From Tubulanus polymorphus (taxonomy: Eukaryota; Nemertea; Palaeonemertea; Tubulaniformes; Tubulanidae), in contig NC_134025.1 of NCBI RefSeq assembly GCF_964204645.1, positions 12,405,001-12,469,000 of the forward strand: 64,000 nucleotides of DNA, written 5' to 3'. The translations under genes and the position numbers were made by a program. Of the stretch, positions 22,905 through 38,013 are shown piece after piece; within the stretch, counting starts at the first letter, position 1, and each line of letters opens with the position of its first letter. Under the pieces are notes generated by a model. It was not told the DNA's origin and ran no database searches. It saw nothing but the letters and a program-made list of their open reading frames with translations.

Positions 22905-25668
22905 GACACCCATACTTGTGTACAAATATTAAATTCCCTCAATATTACCAGACGTAAAACAAAAGATCTTTCTATTAACAACTACGGTTTACGGTTGGTG
23001 GAAGTATGTAAAAACCATTTAATCGTTATCCTGAATGGTCGTATAGCCCCTGATTTAACAGTTGGTGATTTTACGTGCCATAAAGGAGATAATGAACATA
23101 TTGTCGACTACATGATTTCGTCATCGTACCTTATAAACTATGTAAAGCGGCTAGAGGTAATGGCATTCGACCGGTTACTTTCCGACGTACATAGTGCCAT
23201 CGTGACGCATTTACAATTTAAGACATCAACGCCAGTTGTAACTGGTTCTCAAAATGTTGAACCGGAGCAGGTAGTGAACTGGGACCCAGATAAAAAGACC
23301 AATTTGCACAAGTCATTTCGAGGAATTCAACGGTTCTTATTGAAATAAACGAAAACCTGATGAATGGGTCATTGAACGCCAGCGAAGCCAATGAACGGCT
23401 TTGTGTTGTTATGTTACAATCGGCCGTTAAAGTAATGGGCAAACGAATTGTCAAACGTAAATCGAAACCTCGGCCACCGGACAAGGCTACCCAAAACGAA
23501 GTCGTTAGAAACACCAGGTTGGATTATCGTCTTGCAAAAAGAACATACTCATCTTTACCCTCACGTAATAATCATTCCATAATGAACCGTGCGTTCCGTA
23601 AATACAAAAACGCTATTCACAAATGGAATAGTGATAGGAAAAGGGTTTTCAACGAGAAAATACGTTCACTGTCAAAATCTGACCCTCACAACTTCTGGAA
23701 CTATTTCAAGAAGAACCACAAAAACACGTGTAATGTCTCAAGCGCTGATTTCCTAAAACACTAAATCTATGAACGAGCGTCCCGTGCTGGATGGAAGTGA
23801 ACCACCGCTTCATAACGTCGAAGACTTTAACGGCAATAACTATGACCAAACCCCTTTAAATCAACCTATTAACGGGGATGAAATATTAAAGAGTATAAAT
23901 AAATTAAAAAACTTTAAGGCATGTGGTACGGACAAAATCCCTAACGAGTTCTTTAAATCGGCCGAGGAGAGTTTATTACCAACACTTATGTGTCTTTTTT
24001 GACGCCTTATAAAACGTTACCATTATGAAACCTAAACAATGTTAACCATTCAGCGTCATTTTACAAACGACAGCCGTAAATCGATGTGCAAAACGTCACA
24101 GGTCTATGTGTACACAAACAAGCTATCTGGCAAAATATTATTGACATAGATGTAGAATGGCTTCCTGTGATTATATAATGACCTATATTTGAACGTCGAA
24201 ATGTTATATTGCATTGAATATCATTAGAAGACGTATTGTAATAGTAAAGGATGTATGATTATATCAGAAGCGGCAGGCATAAATAGAAATGATAAGTAAA
24301 TCGGATTATTCGGTTAAATGGCGGATGTATACACGATTTTGGAAGTCTGATATAAAAGTCAGACCCTGACGTGGGCATGCCGGTGGAATGACGAAGCTAT
24401 CTACGATGTGTGTAGGGCCGGCGTGAATTTCATCAGCGGCTACAAGCGGTCAATATGAAAATGTGTAAACATATAATTTCAATATTCAAACGTTTTAGAA
24501 AATATGTTTGATATTAGGAGTATGCAGGTTTCGTGAGATTAGCAATTTATAATAGCATAGCTATCATATACGGCTCCGCGTCCTCTGATGGCATGTGTAT
24601 TAGGTGACAATTCAATTCAATTCTTTATTGATCCTTATTACATTGAAATTTCGGGATGAAATTCCCAAATTCAATAAATACAAATTTTAAAATAAATTAA
24701 TACAACATACATGACACACGGGTAATTCATACAGAACAACATAAGCATGTTATTTTAAATGACAATGTCTACTTCAACCCACCCAGACTCAAGACTCTAG
24801 GATATCGAGTGACAGCCAAACCCGTGGCCCGGGCCGGCTGGCTAGGCCACACGATATGCTCGAAGTCATGATGAAGCAGACATCAGAAGAGCTCGTTCTT
24901 CAACCATGGAGGCAATGAAGTTGCAGACCAGCTTAGAGGCATAAGTAAATGAAGTCGGTCGCAAGTTCGCGATCAATTATTGAGAATTTTCAATAAAAAA
25001 TTTAAACCACTACTAGAGTCGAAGACCCGCTGTATCATCTACCCAATCGCCAAATCTCATCATTCCCCAAATTTCTAAAAACTTCGATTTCAAATTTGCA
25101 ATTCCACATTAGCTTAGCCCAGAAATTATACATTTTTTTCGCAGGCGTCAAATAATTTTCTAAAATTAATTTTCTTGTTAATAATGTCCTTGATACAGGT
25201 AATATCCCCGAACCATGGTTAAACGGAATGATTATAGTAACATACAATAAGTATCTAACTCAATTAACTCCTAGGGACCAGTTAACTTATGTAGATTTAG
25301 ATGCTCAGCTCACAGGCTACCGGTGGAAGTTGGGCGGTGGCGTGGAATTGCCCGTGCCAATAGGCTGTGCCAAAAGTGTGATTTAGAGGCAGTGGGGGAT
25401 GAATATCACTTTTTACTCGTCTGCCCGTACTTCTAGGAATCCAGAGCTAGATACATCCCGGAGCGTTATTGGAGATTCCCCAATAACGTAAAGTTGTATA
25501 ATTTGTTCAACTCAAATTGCCAAACCCTTAAAAAACTGGCGTTGTATATACGCAAATGTTTAATACATTTCTAATGTTATATGTTGCAATGTATATTGTA
25601 AAATAATTTTGTTCTCTGTGCAATTGTATAATTGTGGAGTAAATAAACTAATTGTAATTGTAATTGTA
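22905..25668 (+). mobile_element. Truncated CR1/jockey-type LINE inserted in intron 2 of pseudogene B
   Basis: Gene D keeps the unoccupied site (ACGCTCT/CTACCTCC near 34608-34618), which fixes both ends. Coding remnants in order: the end of an endonuclease domain (22917-23225: N-G-R-I-A-P-D, D-F-T, V-D-Y-M-I, L-S-D-V-H-S-A-I); the linker and start of the reverse transcriptase (23360-24000: K-A-C-G-T-D-K-I-P-N-E); after a nested insertion, V-L-D-T-G-N-I-P-E-P-W (25185-25220); and a C-terminal C-x2-C...E-Y-H-F-L-L-V-C-P tail (25365-25430). The catalytic core of the polymerase is missing. The 3' end is a TAATTG-type repeat. Stops at 23348 and 23762 show decay. Confidence 0.8.
24001..25165. mobile_element. 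Nested insertion inside the LINE reverse transcriptase
   Basis: The reverse transcriptase frame stops just after P-T-L-M-C-L-F (24000) and resumes at ~25165-25185 with the next expected block (L-x-N-N-V-L-D-T-G-N-I-P-E). The ~1.16 kb between is foreign to it. I could not identify its class or find terminal repeats. It contains an 'aattcaattctttattgatcc' stretch at 24608 and a CG-rich part near 24825. Confidence 0.55.
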
Positions 25669-26154
25669 TACCTCCAATCAAATCACCCCCAGCCAATAAC
25701 CACCCAGCCATTTTACCCCGAAGCAATTACCCCGAGCAAATTACTCTCAGGAAATCACCCCCTTTAATTTTTCCCCAAAATAGTAGATAACCCCAGAAAT
25801 CTACCAATATGTACATTTCCATCCCATCGCCAGCAATTGGCCTCGTTAGGGAGGTATATTATTGATACACTTTTTATCTTTGATTACCCTTGCACCGGTT
25901 ATATGTTCGACATCTGTGATTTTCAGGAAGAAGGATATTTCATTGAGATGCAAGACTTTAAGATGTGTACTATCCGTTTTAATTCCAAATCCGTTTGTAA
26001 CGAGGGGCTAGTTCGGCCTGACTTACAGAAGAAATATCCTCTCAATATCGATTCCAAACGCCCAAATACCAGTGAAAAGGCAGACAAAAGATTAATGAAA
26101 AAAAAGCTTCCGTTTTTTTTACAAAAAAAAGGATTTCGTTCCCACGAAGAAAAA

Positions 26155-26190
26155 TAATCTCACCATTGCACCTCCGGGGCTTCGTAATAA
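26155..26190. repeat. TIR-element end (CTCACCAT...CCTCCGGGGCTTCGTAA)
   Basis: This end motif is duplicated at 35065-35093 in the partner segment and is related to the arms of the element at 16512-17003. A T/A-rich stretch precedes both copies. Confidence 0.4.
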
Positions 26191-26934
26191 ACACATACAT
26201 ACAGATAACCTCGCCTCACTCGGACATGGCCAAATCCGACTTTTGGCTAACTTGGGACAAAAACGAAATTATTTTCTGACTTCCTAACATATTTTCATAT
26301 CCTTAACTCGCTTACCTCTGGCCAATATTGCCGGTGCGGGTTTGTTCTAGTTAGGCGAGGTTTACCGTAGGTCCTAATACTTTATCAGGTATAGCAACGA
26401 GAGCTGAAGTCCCCGCTGAAAATATGTTTATGGTTAACCTATTTTGTAGTTTAAGAACGTAAGTGTTGCTGAAAAAGTCGAACCTCGAAAGAACGATGTC
26501 CGTGGAAAAATGAAAAATCATCGTGCTAACCGTATTTCGTATTAACCCCTTGAAAATCCATAAGGACCTCAATTCCATAATTACCCGAAAAGACCGTACT
26601 GTAACCATCAGACATATCCATCGTACTAGAGGTGTTTTTTTACTACAGGAATGAATTGGAGATCGTAAAAACGTGAAAACGTAAAAACGATTACCGTGAT
26701 CGTCCGAAGCAAACATTTTCACAAGAAAATGCAATGCTAATAGAAAGGCCGGGAATTCTTAGATTCATCGCATTGCTATGGTATTTATTGTAAGCCGAAT
26801 CGTACTAACGAATTTCGACTGTATCCATGTGATAGATTATGGAAACTACTTTCCTTATGGTGCAGTTACTATTTTAAGTTACAAACCTCGCCAATACAAC
26901 AAAAAACGGAGCTTTCCAACGAAATGCTTTTATA

Positions 26935-26936
<2 letters not shown>

Positions 26937-27022
<86 letters not shown>
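26937..27022. repeat. (TA)n microsatellite
   Basis: Uninterrupted TA repeats of about 85 bp. Homology between pseudogene B and gene D ends here. Confidence 0.95.
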
Positions 27023-27026
<4 letters not shown>

Positions 27027-27039
27027 TGTATAATAATAT

Positions 27040-27485
27040 AATATGATTTCTCGTCGTTTCTGCGTCCGTTTTTGCGCGGCGCAAAAACGAAATTTACCGC
27101 GCAGAAACGCGCTAAAACGAGCGCAGAAACCGAACTTCGTTTCTGCGCCCGTTTTGGCGCGTTTTAGCGCGGTGATTTCTCGTTTTTGCGCCGCGCAAAA
27201 ACGAACTTCGTTTCTGAGTCCGTTTTTGCGCGGTGCAAAAACGAAATTTACCGCGCAGAAACGCGCCAAAACGAGTGCAGAAACGAACTTCGTTTCTGCG
27301 CCCGTTTTGGCGCGTTTTAGCGCGGTGATTTCTCGATTTTGCGCCGCGCAAAAACGAACTTCGTTTCTGCGTCCGTTTTTGCGCGGCGCAAAAACGAGAA
27401 ATCACCGCGCTAAAACGCCACGAGCCGAAAACTGCGTGCGCAAAAGGCGCCGCGCAGTTTTCGGTTCGTGTGCGGGGGCCTTTAA
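27040..27485. repeat. CpG-rich palindrome array (TTTTTGCGCGGCGCAAAAA type), ~153-bp period
   Basis: Almost every base lies in nested palindromes such as CGTTTTTGCGCGGCGCAAAAACG and CGTTTTGGCGCGTTTTAGCGCG. A larger unit starting 'cgtttctg(c/a)gtccgtttttgcg' recurs at ~27053, 27208 and 27361. CpG density is far above the surrounding AT-rich DNA. Open frames through it on both strands are by-products of the repetition. Confidence 0.75.
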
Positions 27486-27772
27486 GGGCTAAATAAATCA
27501 AATAACCCCTAATATTTAAGCGGATGCTATATCAAATAGTAGTCTAACATTTTACTCACCAGAAGGAGAGGAAATAGTCCCAGAAGCGAAATTTGGGAGG
27601 GGAACACAGTCCCACACGTCTGCTCCCTACGAAATGACACAACGTGATGACGTGGAAAGTTTCAGAGAATAAACGAAATTCCGCGGGGGATATAGCTATT
27701 GTTAAAATCACACGGGTTTCCTTCCACAAAATCATACACGTGACTTAACCAGGAGATGCTACGAGTTTACTG
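27486..27772. other. Spacer between the two duplicated segments
   Basis: No gene or repeat is recognised. The second copy of the segmental duplication begins at its right end. Confidence 0.4.
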
Positions 27773-28250
27773 GGGCAAACTCATAAAACGTAGAAACATA
27801 GCGAAATAACCCCTGGGAACTGTCTTATATTCATTGACTCGGTCACACTATAAAAAACAACGATCCGCAGGTATATTGAACGCTCTATTATCCTGGTTCC
27901 ATTATTAAACGAATCCATGTTTAATGAATCAGTTTAGTTCAACTGTTTAGATTTATTTCACTAACGTTCGTAATTTCTTGTTCGATATATTCTGATTCCA
28001 TGTTTGATGATTCTATCAACTGTTTATTGAAAATTCACCTAAAGAAGATTAATAATGATGGCGCCACCGGCTATCTAAAAACATTTTTTCCATCACCATG
28101 TCACACATTTCGATCGAACGAAAAAAAGATATATTTATTTCTCGCCATGTCCCCTCCGGGGCTCTGTAACTAGCACTCACTCCAGCGTTAAAATTACCAA
28201 AATAAAACAAGAAATATCCACGATGAAACGGGATTTACGGATTCACCTTT

Positions 28251-28764
28251 TGTCGTGCCTTGGCTGACAGGCGACTGGCAACGATCTAGACTAACTACAG
28301 CGAACGTTTCAAACACATTATTTATTATGTATTCACGGTTTGCTACAAAGAATAAACAAACAAACATTACAGCAACAATAATTATGCTCATTTTACATCA
28401 TGTACCACAAATTATAGCATTTGAAATAATTGATACATGTATAATCATATTTAAAGACCGGCTACTCACAATTTCATGTTCACTGTGCGACATGTAGAGC
28501 TGACACTGAATACACAGATTTCTGATCAAACATTATATAAGCCAAAAGTTACTGAGCCGTTAAGGCATGATATAAGGCATTCGCCTGCACGGAAATGCAC
28601 AACTCATAAATCTATAATCCATATCAAAACTTGCAGTGTAAAAAACACAAAGAAAGTATGAAATTACAAATCATAACAAATACAAAAACCATAGCTCTAA
28701 TGAATAATTTCTTATATGACAAAATCATTTACTAATCTAATTATAAATTAAAGCTAATTTCTAA
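28251..28764. mobile_element. 514-bp insertion with 7-bp target duplication
   Basis: Copy 1 reads 'ggattcacctttattacgcg' without interruption at ~17067. Here CACCTTT is present on both sides (28244-28250 and 28765-28771) of a foreign 514-bp block. The insert has no inverted ends that I can see, and no coding signature. Confidence 0.65.
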
Positions 28765-28771
28765 CACCTTT

Positions 28772-29030
28772 ATTACGCGAGAAAACGAGAAAAAGTAGTT
28801 TTATCTCGCGATAAACATACTTTTTTAACGAGCGATCATATCGGCAAAACGGGGAAAAGTCGTTTCATAGCGATAATTTTCTCGTTTTAACGCGCCATTT
28901 TTCGTTTTAACGTGGCAATGAAATGAAAAAGTTCGTTTTATCGCGCGATAAAACGACTGCGTTTGTGAATAAAAGATTTTTGCAACATCTTTGATTTTTT
29001 TTACATTGCCCGAATAAGCCACCATGGTTT
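28772..29030. repeat. Shortened copy of the CpG-core palindrome array
   Basis: Counterpart of 17073-17549 with internal deletions. It keeps CGTTTTATCGCGCGATAAAACG and the terminal GCCCGAATAAGCCACCATGG. Confidence 0.6.
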
Positions 29031-29234
29031 TCGCCTATGGCCTGCTTTCAATAATAAGTACGGACATTTTATGAGGTCACATCTTAAGTTGAGACCTTAC
29101 AATTATGCTGAGAGCTAATTAGCCATTATTTCACCGCTCGCCCGGTGTGTAGGCCTATAGATTTACAATTAGCTCACAGTATCGGAAGCGTTCGTTCGTA
29201 ATGAAAGTAATCACTTCGACACGCTGCTACGTAG

Positions 29235-29623
29235 TATGGTGGCTGATAGTGGCCATAGCGAAAACTTTCTGGTATGCAAATCAGGGCGCCAGAACGCCAG
29301 AACGTCAAAACGATAAAAACGTCCAATTTTCTCTGTAAATTCCGTTTTGGCGCCCCGCCAAAACGAACTTTCACTTTAGCGCCCTCGCCAAAACAACGAA
29401 AAACGTCCAATTTTCTCTGAAAGTTCGTTTTGGCGCGCCAAAACGAAGAAAATTCCGTTTGTTTTGGCAGGGGTGCCAAAACGGAATTTTCTTTGTTTTG
29501 GCGCGCCAAAACGAACTTTCAGAGAAAATTGGACGTTTTTTTTTTCGTTTTGGCGTTCTGGCGTTCTGGCGCCCTCAATTACATACCAGGAATTTTACGC
29601 TATGGCCCTTATCAGCCACCATA
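29235..29623. mobile_element. 389-bp foldback element with 6-bp target duplication
   Basis: Nearly the whole element is one inverted repeat. The ends are TATGGTGGCTGATA and TATCAGCCACCATA, and the arms carry TTTTGGCGCGCCAAAA palindromes. Copy 1 of the segmental duplication has the unoccupied site (GCTGCTACATAGGCC near 17810). The flanks here are ACGTAG (29229-29234) and ACATAG (29624-29629), a 6-bp duplication with one change. It has no coding capacity; the open frames inside are repeat artefacts. Confidence 0.8.
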
Positions 29624-29934
29624 ACATAGGCCTACGCTCATATTGATATCACTGAAAGTTTTGTCGAAAAAAACGTGGTACCGCTTGTTACGGCCTTGGC
29701 ATACGAAAATATTATAATTTACAAAGGTTTGCATATAAGTGATGCTACTAGGCGGCAGTAAACCGAAAAATAAATCGACGTTTCAATATTTACCCGGATT
29801 TGGTGTTATCAATCGAAATATGTATTTTAGATATCATATTACAGCTTATCGAAATTTTTATCATGGATAAATTTTATAAAGGGAAAACTTGTTTAACACA
29901 ATTTGGTTCGAAGCAGGCACCGAGTGTTACAAAT

Positions 29935-32296
29935 ATGGCCGGACCTTGGATTCTTAGAGTTTTCGCTATTCATATTTCATTACACGTTTTCGGCGGTATC
30001 GTCAGTTGTTATGAAAGAAAAGTGCCTACGTACACTGTGGATCTTGATGCCCCTGCATCTGATCGTTGGAACGAAGTAGTGGATGACTTTCAACGCGAAA
30101 TCGGGATGATTGCAAAAGCAGTTAGGTAAGTAAATAACGTATGATATAAAGATAATACAATGATAATAAAGATTAGTACAACAGTATATTGTACTGCTAT
30201 TTCGATTTATATGTATATATTTGAAACATGCTGTTTGATTGAATTACTGGAACACCTTGTCATATACCGCATTATTTTTGAATTCTCGCGATGAAGAAAG
30301 GTTTTTCTTCTTCTGCGCGAGAGCAAACAGTTTTCAATTGTCGCAGTGATAAAACTATAGAATATTTCCTATTTCACACGAGAAAATGTATAAATCCATT
30401 CATGTATTACACATTTATGTGCAGTTAGCCACACGGAGATATTTTAGAATGGCCCGAATCAACAAGTTTACCACTGATCATGGTATATATATTTTTCGTA
30501 CTTATAATATAAGTGAAATTATTTCGCTCAGTAATATTTCCATTTCAGAGAATTCGTTCCAGTCCAATGGCATTCAGCTTTTAACCAATTAACCACGAAG
30601 GATTTCTTTCCCAGACCGTTTGGTGAAGAACTAAAAGGTAGTTTACTATCTAAATGGAGAATAACGAATCGATATACATTCGAAATGTAGAGATTGATAC
30701 AACGTTACTATTTTTTTCAGGTATAGCGGAGCGAGCTCAAGTCCCCCATGTAGATATGTTAATGGTTAACTTACTTTATACTTTAAGAGCGTAAGTGTCA
30801 TTGACATGCAGTGGTAAGGGAAAGATGGTCAAGAGTGGTCGATCAATATCTCAAGTTACTAACGCACTTAGAAATATTTCCAAAAACAATCTAACTAAAT
30901 ATACTAGATCTCTACTTTCTCTTTTTCTTCATGGAATTGGTTAAGATGTGCTTATATTGCAAATGAATACTTTATGGTATAGATATGGTTGTACAAGTAT
31001 CGTTGCACAGTCTAGTACAGGAAAGATCTGGCATGGACGAAATTTGGACTATGGGGTCAGCACATATGAAAAAGAATTGATTACTAAACTGGCGATTCAA
31101 GTGAACTTTCGCAAAAATGGAAAGGTAAAGCCAAGGTTTCCTATTATGACATACAAAAAGATTACTACTAGTACTTGTTTAATAGTAATAGAAGTATCTT
31201 GCTGTAGATAGTGTATACTGGTACTTCTTATGCTGGATACGTCGGTTTACCAAATGGTCAAAGGCACGGGGCGTTTTCGATATCATTGAACGAAAGGGGT
31301 ATTTTACATGTAGATCACGATGAATACTTCTTAAAATAAGTTTCGACCATTTGGTTAGGGCGAATGACCTAATTTTTTCAGCGCAAGGCGACGTGATGGA
31401 AAATATCCTTATGTTAAGGGAGCGAGCAATCCCAGTTCCTATGCTTATACGACAGGTAATATAAACGCAATCATATTCGTTTCGTTGATCTATAAATTCA
31501 CGAACAGCGATAAGCCCCCGCTTAAATCATGAAAAGGGTTGTGGACATTCTTTTACCTCTTCAATTATAGGTATTAAGCAGTCCCTTGAATTATCGGCAG
31601 GCACTAAAAACGTTGTCAACAACTAGAATTTCTGCTCCAGCCTATTTGACAGTGGGTGGAATTCTACCTGGAGAAGGCGCTGTAATCACGCGTAATCACA
31701 GGAAGGCTGTTAATGTCTGGGAACTTGATATGACGATAAACAGGTTCCATACAATACCGGATTGTCCTGCTATATCTACTTCGTACTTTGCTATTGAATC
31801 GTACTTTTTAGTACCGGTACTGTTCTTATGTATATTTCTATTCTTACAATACGTATTGTATATATTATAGATGGTTTGTCCTGGAAACAAATTATGATCA
31901 CTGGAAACCACCACCCTTGTATGACGACAGGAGGTATTTTTCCACAGTAACTGATACAATAGTCAAGTTCACAACCACATAATCGTACGAATAGAAGGCT
32001 GAATATTGACCGATTTTTGTTCTTTCGATTTTTTTGTAGAACCCCTGGAAATAAGGCAATGAATGATATTGGACAAAAAGGTTTCAACGGGACGTCCATG
32101 CTTCAAGTCCTTTCTACTGCACCAATACTGAACCCGTATGTTCGTTTATTGTGGTAACCGTAGTGCTTAAAATTTCACTATTTCAAAATCTAATGTCGAT
32201 AATCTGATTCTTTCTAATTCTAGTCTAACAACATTTACGGCGATAATGAGTGCTGTTGATCCCATAGAATATTATACAGTCGTACTTCAGCCATAG
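29935..32296 (+). CDS. NAAA-like N-acylethanolamine acid amidase, copy C
   Basis: Ten exons: 29935-30125, 30549-30637, 30721-30790, 30983-31124, 31208-31298, 31382-31455, 31571-31743, 31871-31933, 32040-32135 and 32224-32296. The 353-codon frame is uninterrupted. Exon sizes are identical to copy A, and the introns match too except for the 901-bp element present only in A. Active-site Cys120, Arg136, Asp139 and Asn284 are kept. The frame is open upstream of the chosen ATG, but only this ATG matches the start of A and gives an N-terminal signal peptide. The weak exon 7 donor (AG/gttcca) is shared with A. Some replacements relative to A are in the last two exons (for example Asn-Ala to Ile-Glu near the C-terminus). 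Confidence 0.9.
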
Positions 32297-32507
32297 GCGA
32301 AGAGCGATGGATCTTCGTTTTTATGTTATGGCTACACCCGTGGACGAAGTATACCGTTAGTCACCAGAGGAAACATTAGCACAACCAAGACTTATATAAG
32401 ACCAGTCTAAGAACAGCTTGGCCCTATAGCTAAGCTAACGACTTACGACCGTTCTGAGACACTGCGCTACTAGGCCCAGATCCATGAAATATATGTATTA
32501 AAAAAGC

Positions 32508-32513
32508 AATAAA
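32508..32513 (+). terminator. Probable poly(A) signal of amidase C
   Basis: AATAAA in the same context (AAAAGCAATAAACGTC) as in copy A, about 210 bases past the stop. Confidence 0.5.
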
Positions 32514-32519
32514 CGTCAT

Positions 32520-33450
32520 CATATAAGCCAATTCTTGTTGTTGTTATTAAAATTATTAAAACTATGTTAAAGGTTCCTGTATCGCTCGATCAGTTTCCAT
32601 CATGTATTCATATATTCCTAACTTTGCCATTTTTTCCATATTTGATTTCAGGGAGGAGAGGTGTACGCAGAGGACTAACCAACCACCAAAAAGAAGGCCT
32701 AGACCTTTAGCGCAAAATTGTTTTTAGCGTTATTTTTTCACGGGATAACAACGTCACCCTATTTCCTCCTACCATGGGAAAACGAGCACATGCCCAAGTA
32801 TCAACGACATTATCTGCAATAGTTTATAAACTAGCACGTATAGAATTGCATTGGTTTTTTTCGGTAATAAATAGTAACTGAAAAGTTACCGAATTAATTG
32901 TTATTAATCACCAAAAAAATCACCGTAATTTTACCGTAAGTCATTGCTAGCTAACGATGTCCTTTGGATCGGTTGATAAATAGTAGTTTATCAATTGAAG
33001 TTCAATGTCTCTGACTTTGTTTGAGAAATTTCATATAGAAATTTCAATATAGTTATCGTTCATTAACTATCAAAAGTTCAGCTAAAATGCCAATATTTTT
33101 GTCAAACGAACGACCCTGGAATTTAGGCTGGGGTGCCCTGGATTGATTTATAAGTTGATCTGTTGGCCTACTGTAATTATTATTCCATTTTCTTCCGCTT
33201 GTATTGTTGATTTAGTCACATTTGCTTTCAAATCTCCAAATTCTTTGTTTTTAAAGACGTGTTGAGATTTTTTTCTCTGAAAAATAACCGAAATTCCGTC
33301 ACATACTCAACATAAAATAAAAAGTATATGAATGACATCCAATTATGGATTAGAAATTGATGCCATTTGTACTATATGTGTCAACGCTACAGATAATGTA
33401 TTCCTAATAACATGACATTTTCATGAAGAGAAAATCAGTTTACCCGCATC
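32520..33450 (+). other. Intergenic spacer C-D (deleted in the A-B copy)
   Basis: About 0.9 kb without an exon. Most of it is absent between A and B, so it presumably holds the promoter of D. No specific element is recognised other than the conserved block at 33451-33469. Confidence 0.45.
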
Positions 33451-33486
33451 ATTTGGTTCGGAGCAGGCATTGATTGAGTTACGAAT

Positions 33487-37329
<3,843 letters not shown>

Positions 37330-38013
37330 ACGAAGAAGTAGGCTAGGCCTATCTGATTTCCACATGTGGATGTGTCATATAAGTGAATTTTGAGATAAAC
37401 TGATGATGAGAAATCATACCTCTACCTCGTCTACGTCTCACTTCTTAATAATGATAATCTATCCATCCTAAATCGATGTAAAATATACTCATTGGCTTTA
37501 CATGAAATACAAAAAGAAAACAGAGAAACCTAATGCTAGTTTAATTTTGATGTGTTTTGAGATATCCAGGAGACCAAGGGGAGTGACTAAGCTTATAGCA
37601 GAATTGAGTTGATGATCTATTTTGCACTATTGACTGTTCCGTATATTATTGTGGTGTAGGACCGTTGACGGATTTAGGATGTTAGGATCAGGAGATACTA
37701 CGACGATGAGCAAATGAAAACTGAAGCCCCGAATTTGGACGAGTTTCATAGGGCATGGAAACGGATTCAGTGCTGTGAAATGTTGGAATGTGGTTTTGTC
37801 TCCTCTTTAGATAAATCGTTATGTAAAAGCTGTTTATTTTTCCTACTTCATTCTTCTTTTAATTTATGTTCATGATTTTACGCACAGAACCGAACAAATG
37901 TGAAATAAAATGTCGGAGCAAACCCGATGCCGGCAGATCACGAATACCTGGCATTCAGTACTACGATTAAACTTGAGCGTGCAGTCTGCAGATCGGAGTC
38001 ACATGATATAAAG
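37330..38013 (+). other. Spacer between amidases D and E, with probable poly(A) signal of D
   Basis: There is no exon. AATAAA at 37904-37909 is the best poly(A) signal for D and lies only ~105 bases before the ATG of E, so the promoter of E would overlap the 3' end of D. A shorter 3' UTR ending before this cannot be excluded. Confidence 0.4.

Larger units (their letters stand above)
16650..26935 (+). repeat. Segmental duplication, copy 1 (amidases A and B)
   Basis: From about 16650 this region can be followed, with indels, against 27773-35868: the same upstream repeats, amidase A against C, then pseudogene B against D up to intron 3. Differences are discrete. Copy 1 has an extra 901-bp element in intron 3 of A, ~218 bp extra at 17966-18183, a LINE in intron 2 of B and a 1.06-kb deletion at 21921. 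Copy 2 has extra insertions at 28251-28764 and 29235-29623. Confidence 0.8.
21921..26935 (+). pseudogene. Amidase B: NAAA-like pseudogene, 5' and 3' truncated
   Basis: Only the last ~42 bases of exon 1 (21921-21962), exon 2 (22554-22648) and exon 3 (26389-26458) remain. Each is still in frame and bordered by splice sites, and they closely match the start of gene D. The start codon, signal peptide and first part of exon 1 were removed by a ~1.06-kb deletion: the sequence passes from the 3' flank of A ('aaaggttcctg') straight into exon 1 ('acttacgg'), with two shared bases at the junction. Homology to D ends in intron 3 at a TA microsatellite, so exons 4-10 with the catalytic Cys are absent. 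Intron 2 contains a LINE. No functional enzyme is possible. Confidence 0.85.

Noticed and set aside
26778..27269. Open frames of repeating Ile-Tyr on both strands
   Set aside because: They are the (TA)n microsatellite read as codons, extended into the adjacent palindrome array.
27043..27501. Long overlapping open frames rich in R-F-C-A-A-Q-K-R on both strands
   Set aside because: The array is palindromic, so both strands read alike; the peptide mirrors the DNA repeat and has no domain.
17070..29030. Possible CRISPR-like repeat-spacer organisation
   Set aside because: This is a eukaryotic genome; spacing is irregular, repeats are self-palindromic, there are no unique equal-length spacers and no cas genes.
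29800..29934. Upstream in-frame ATG for amidase C
   Set aside because: It would bury the signal peptide behind 45 residues, and copy A is not open there.
37927..38013. Upstream in-frame ATG for amidase E
   Set aside because: Starting at 38014 puts a hydrophobic signal peptide at the N-terminus, like the paralogues.
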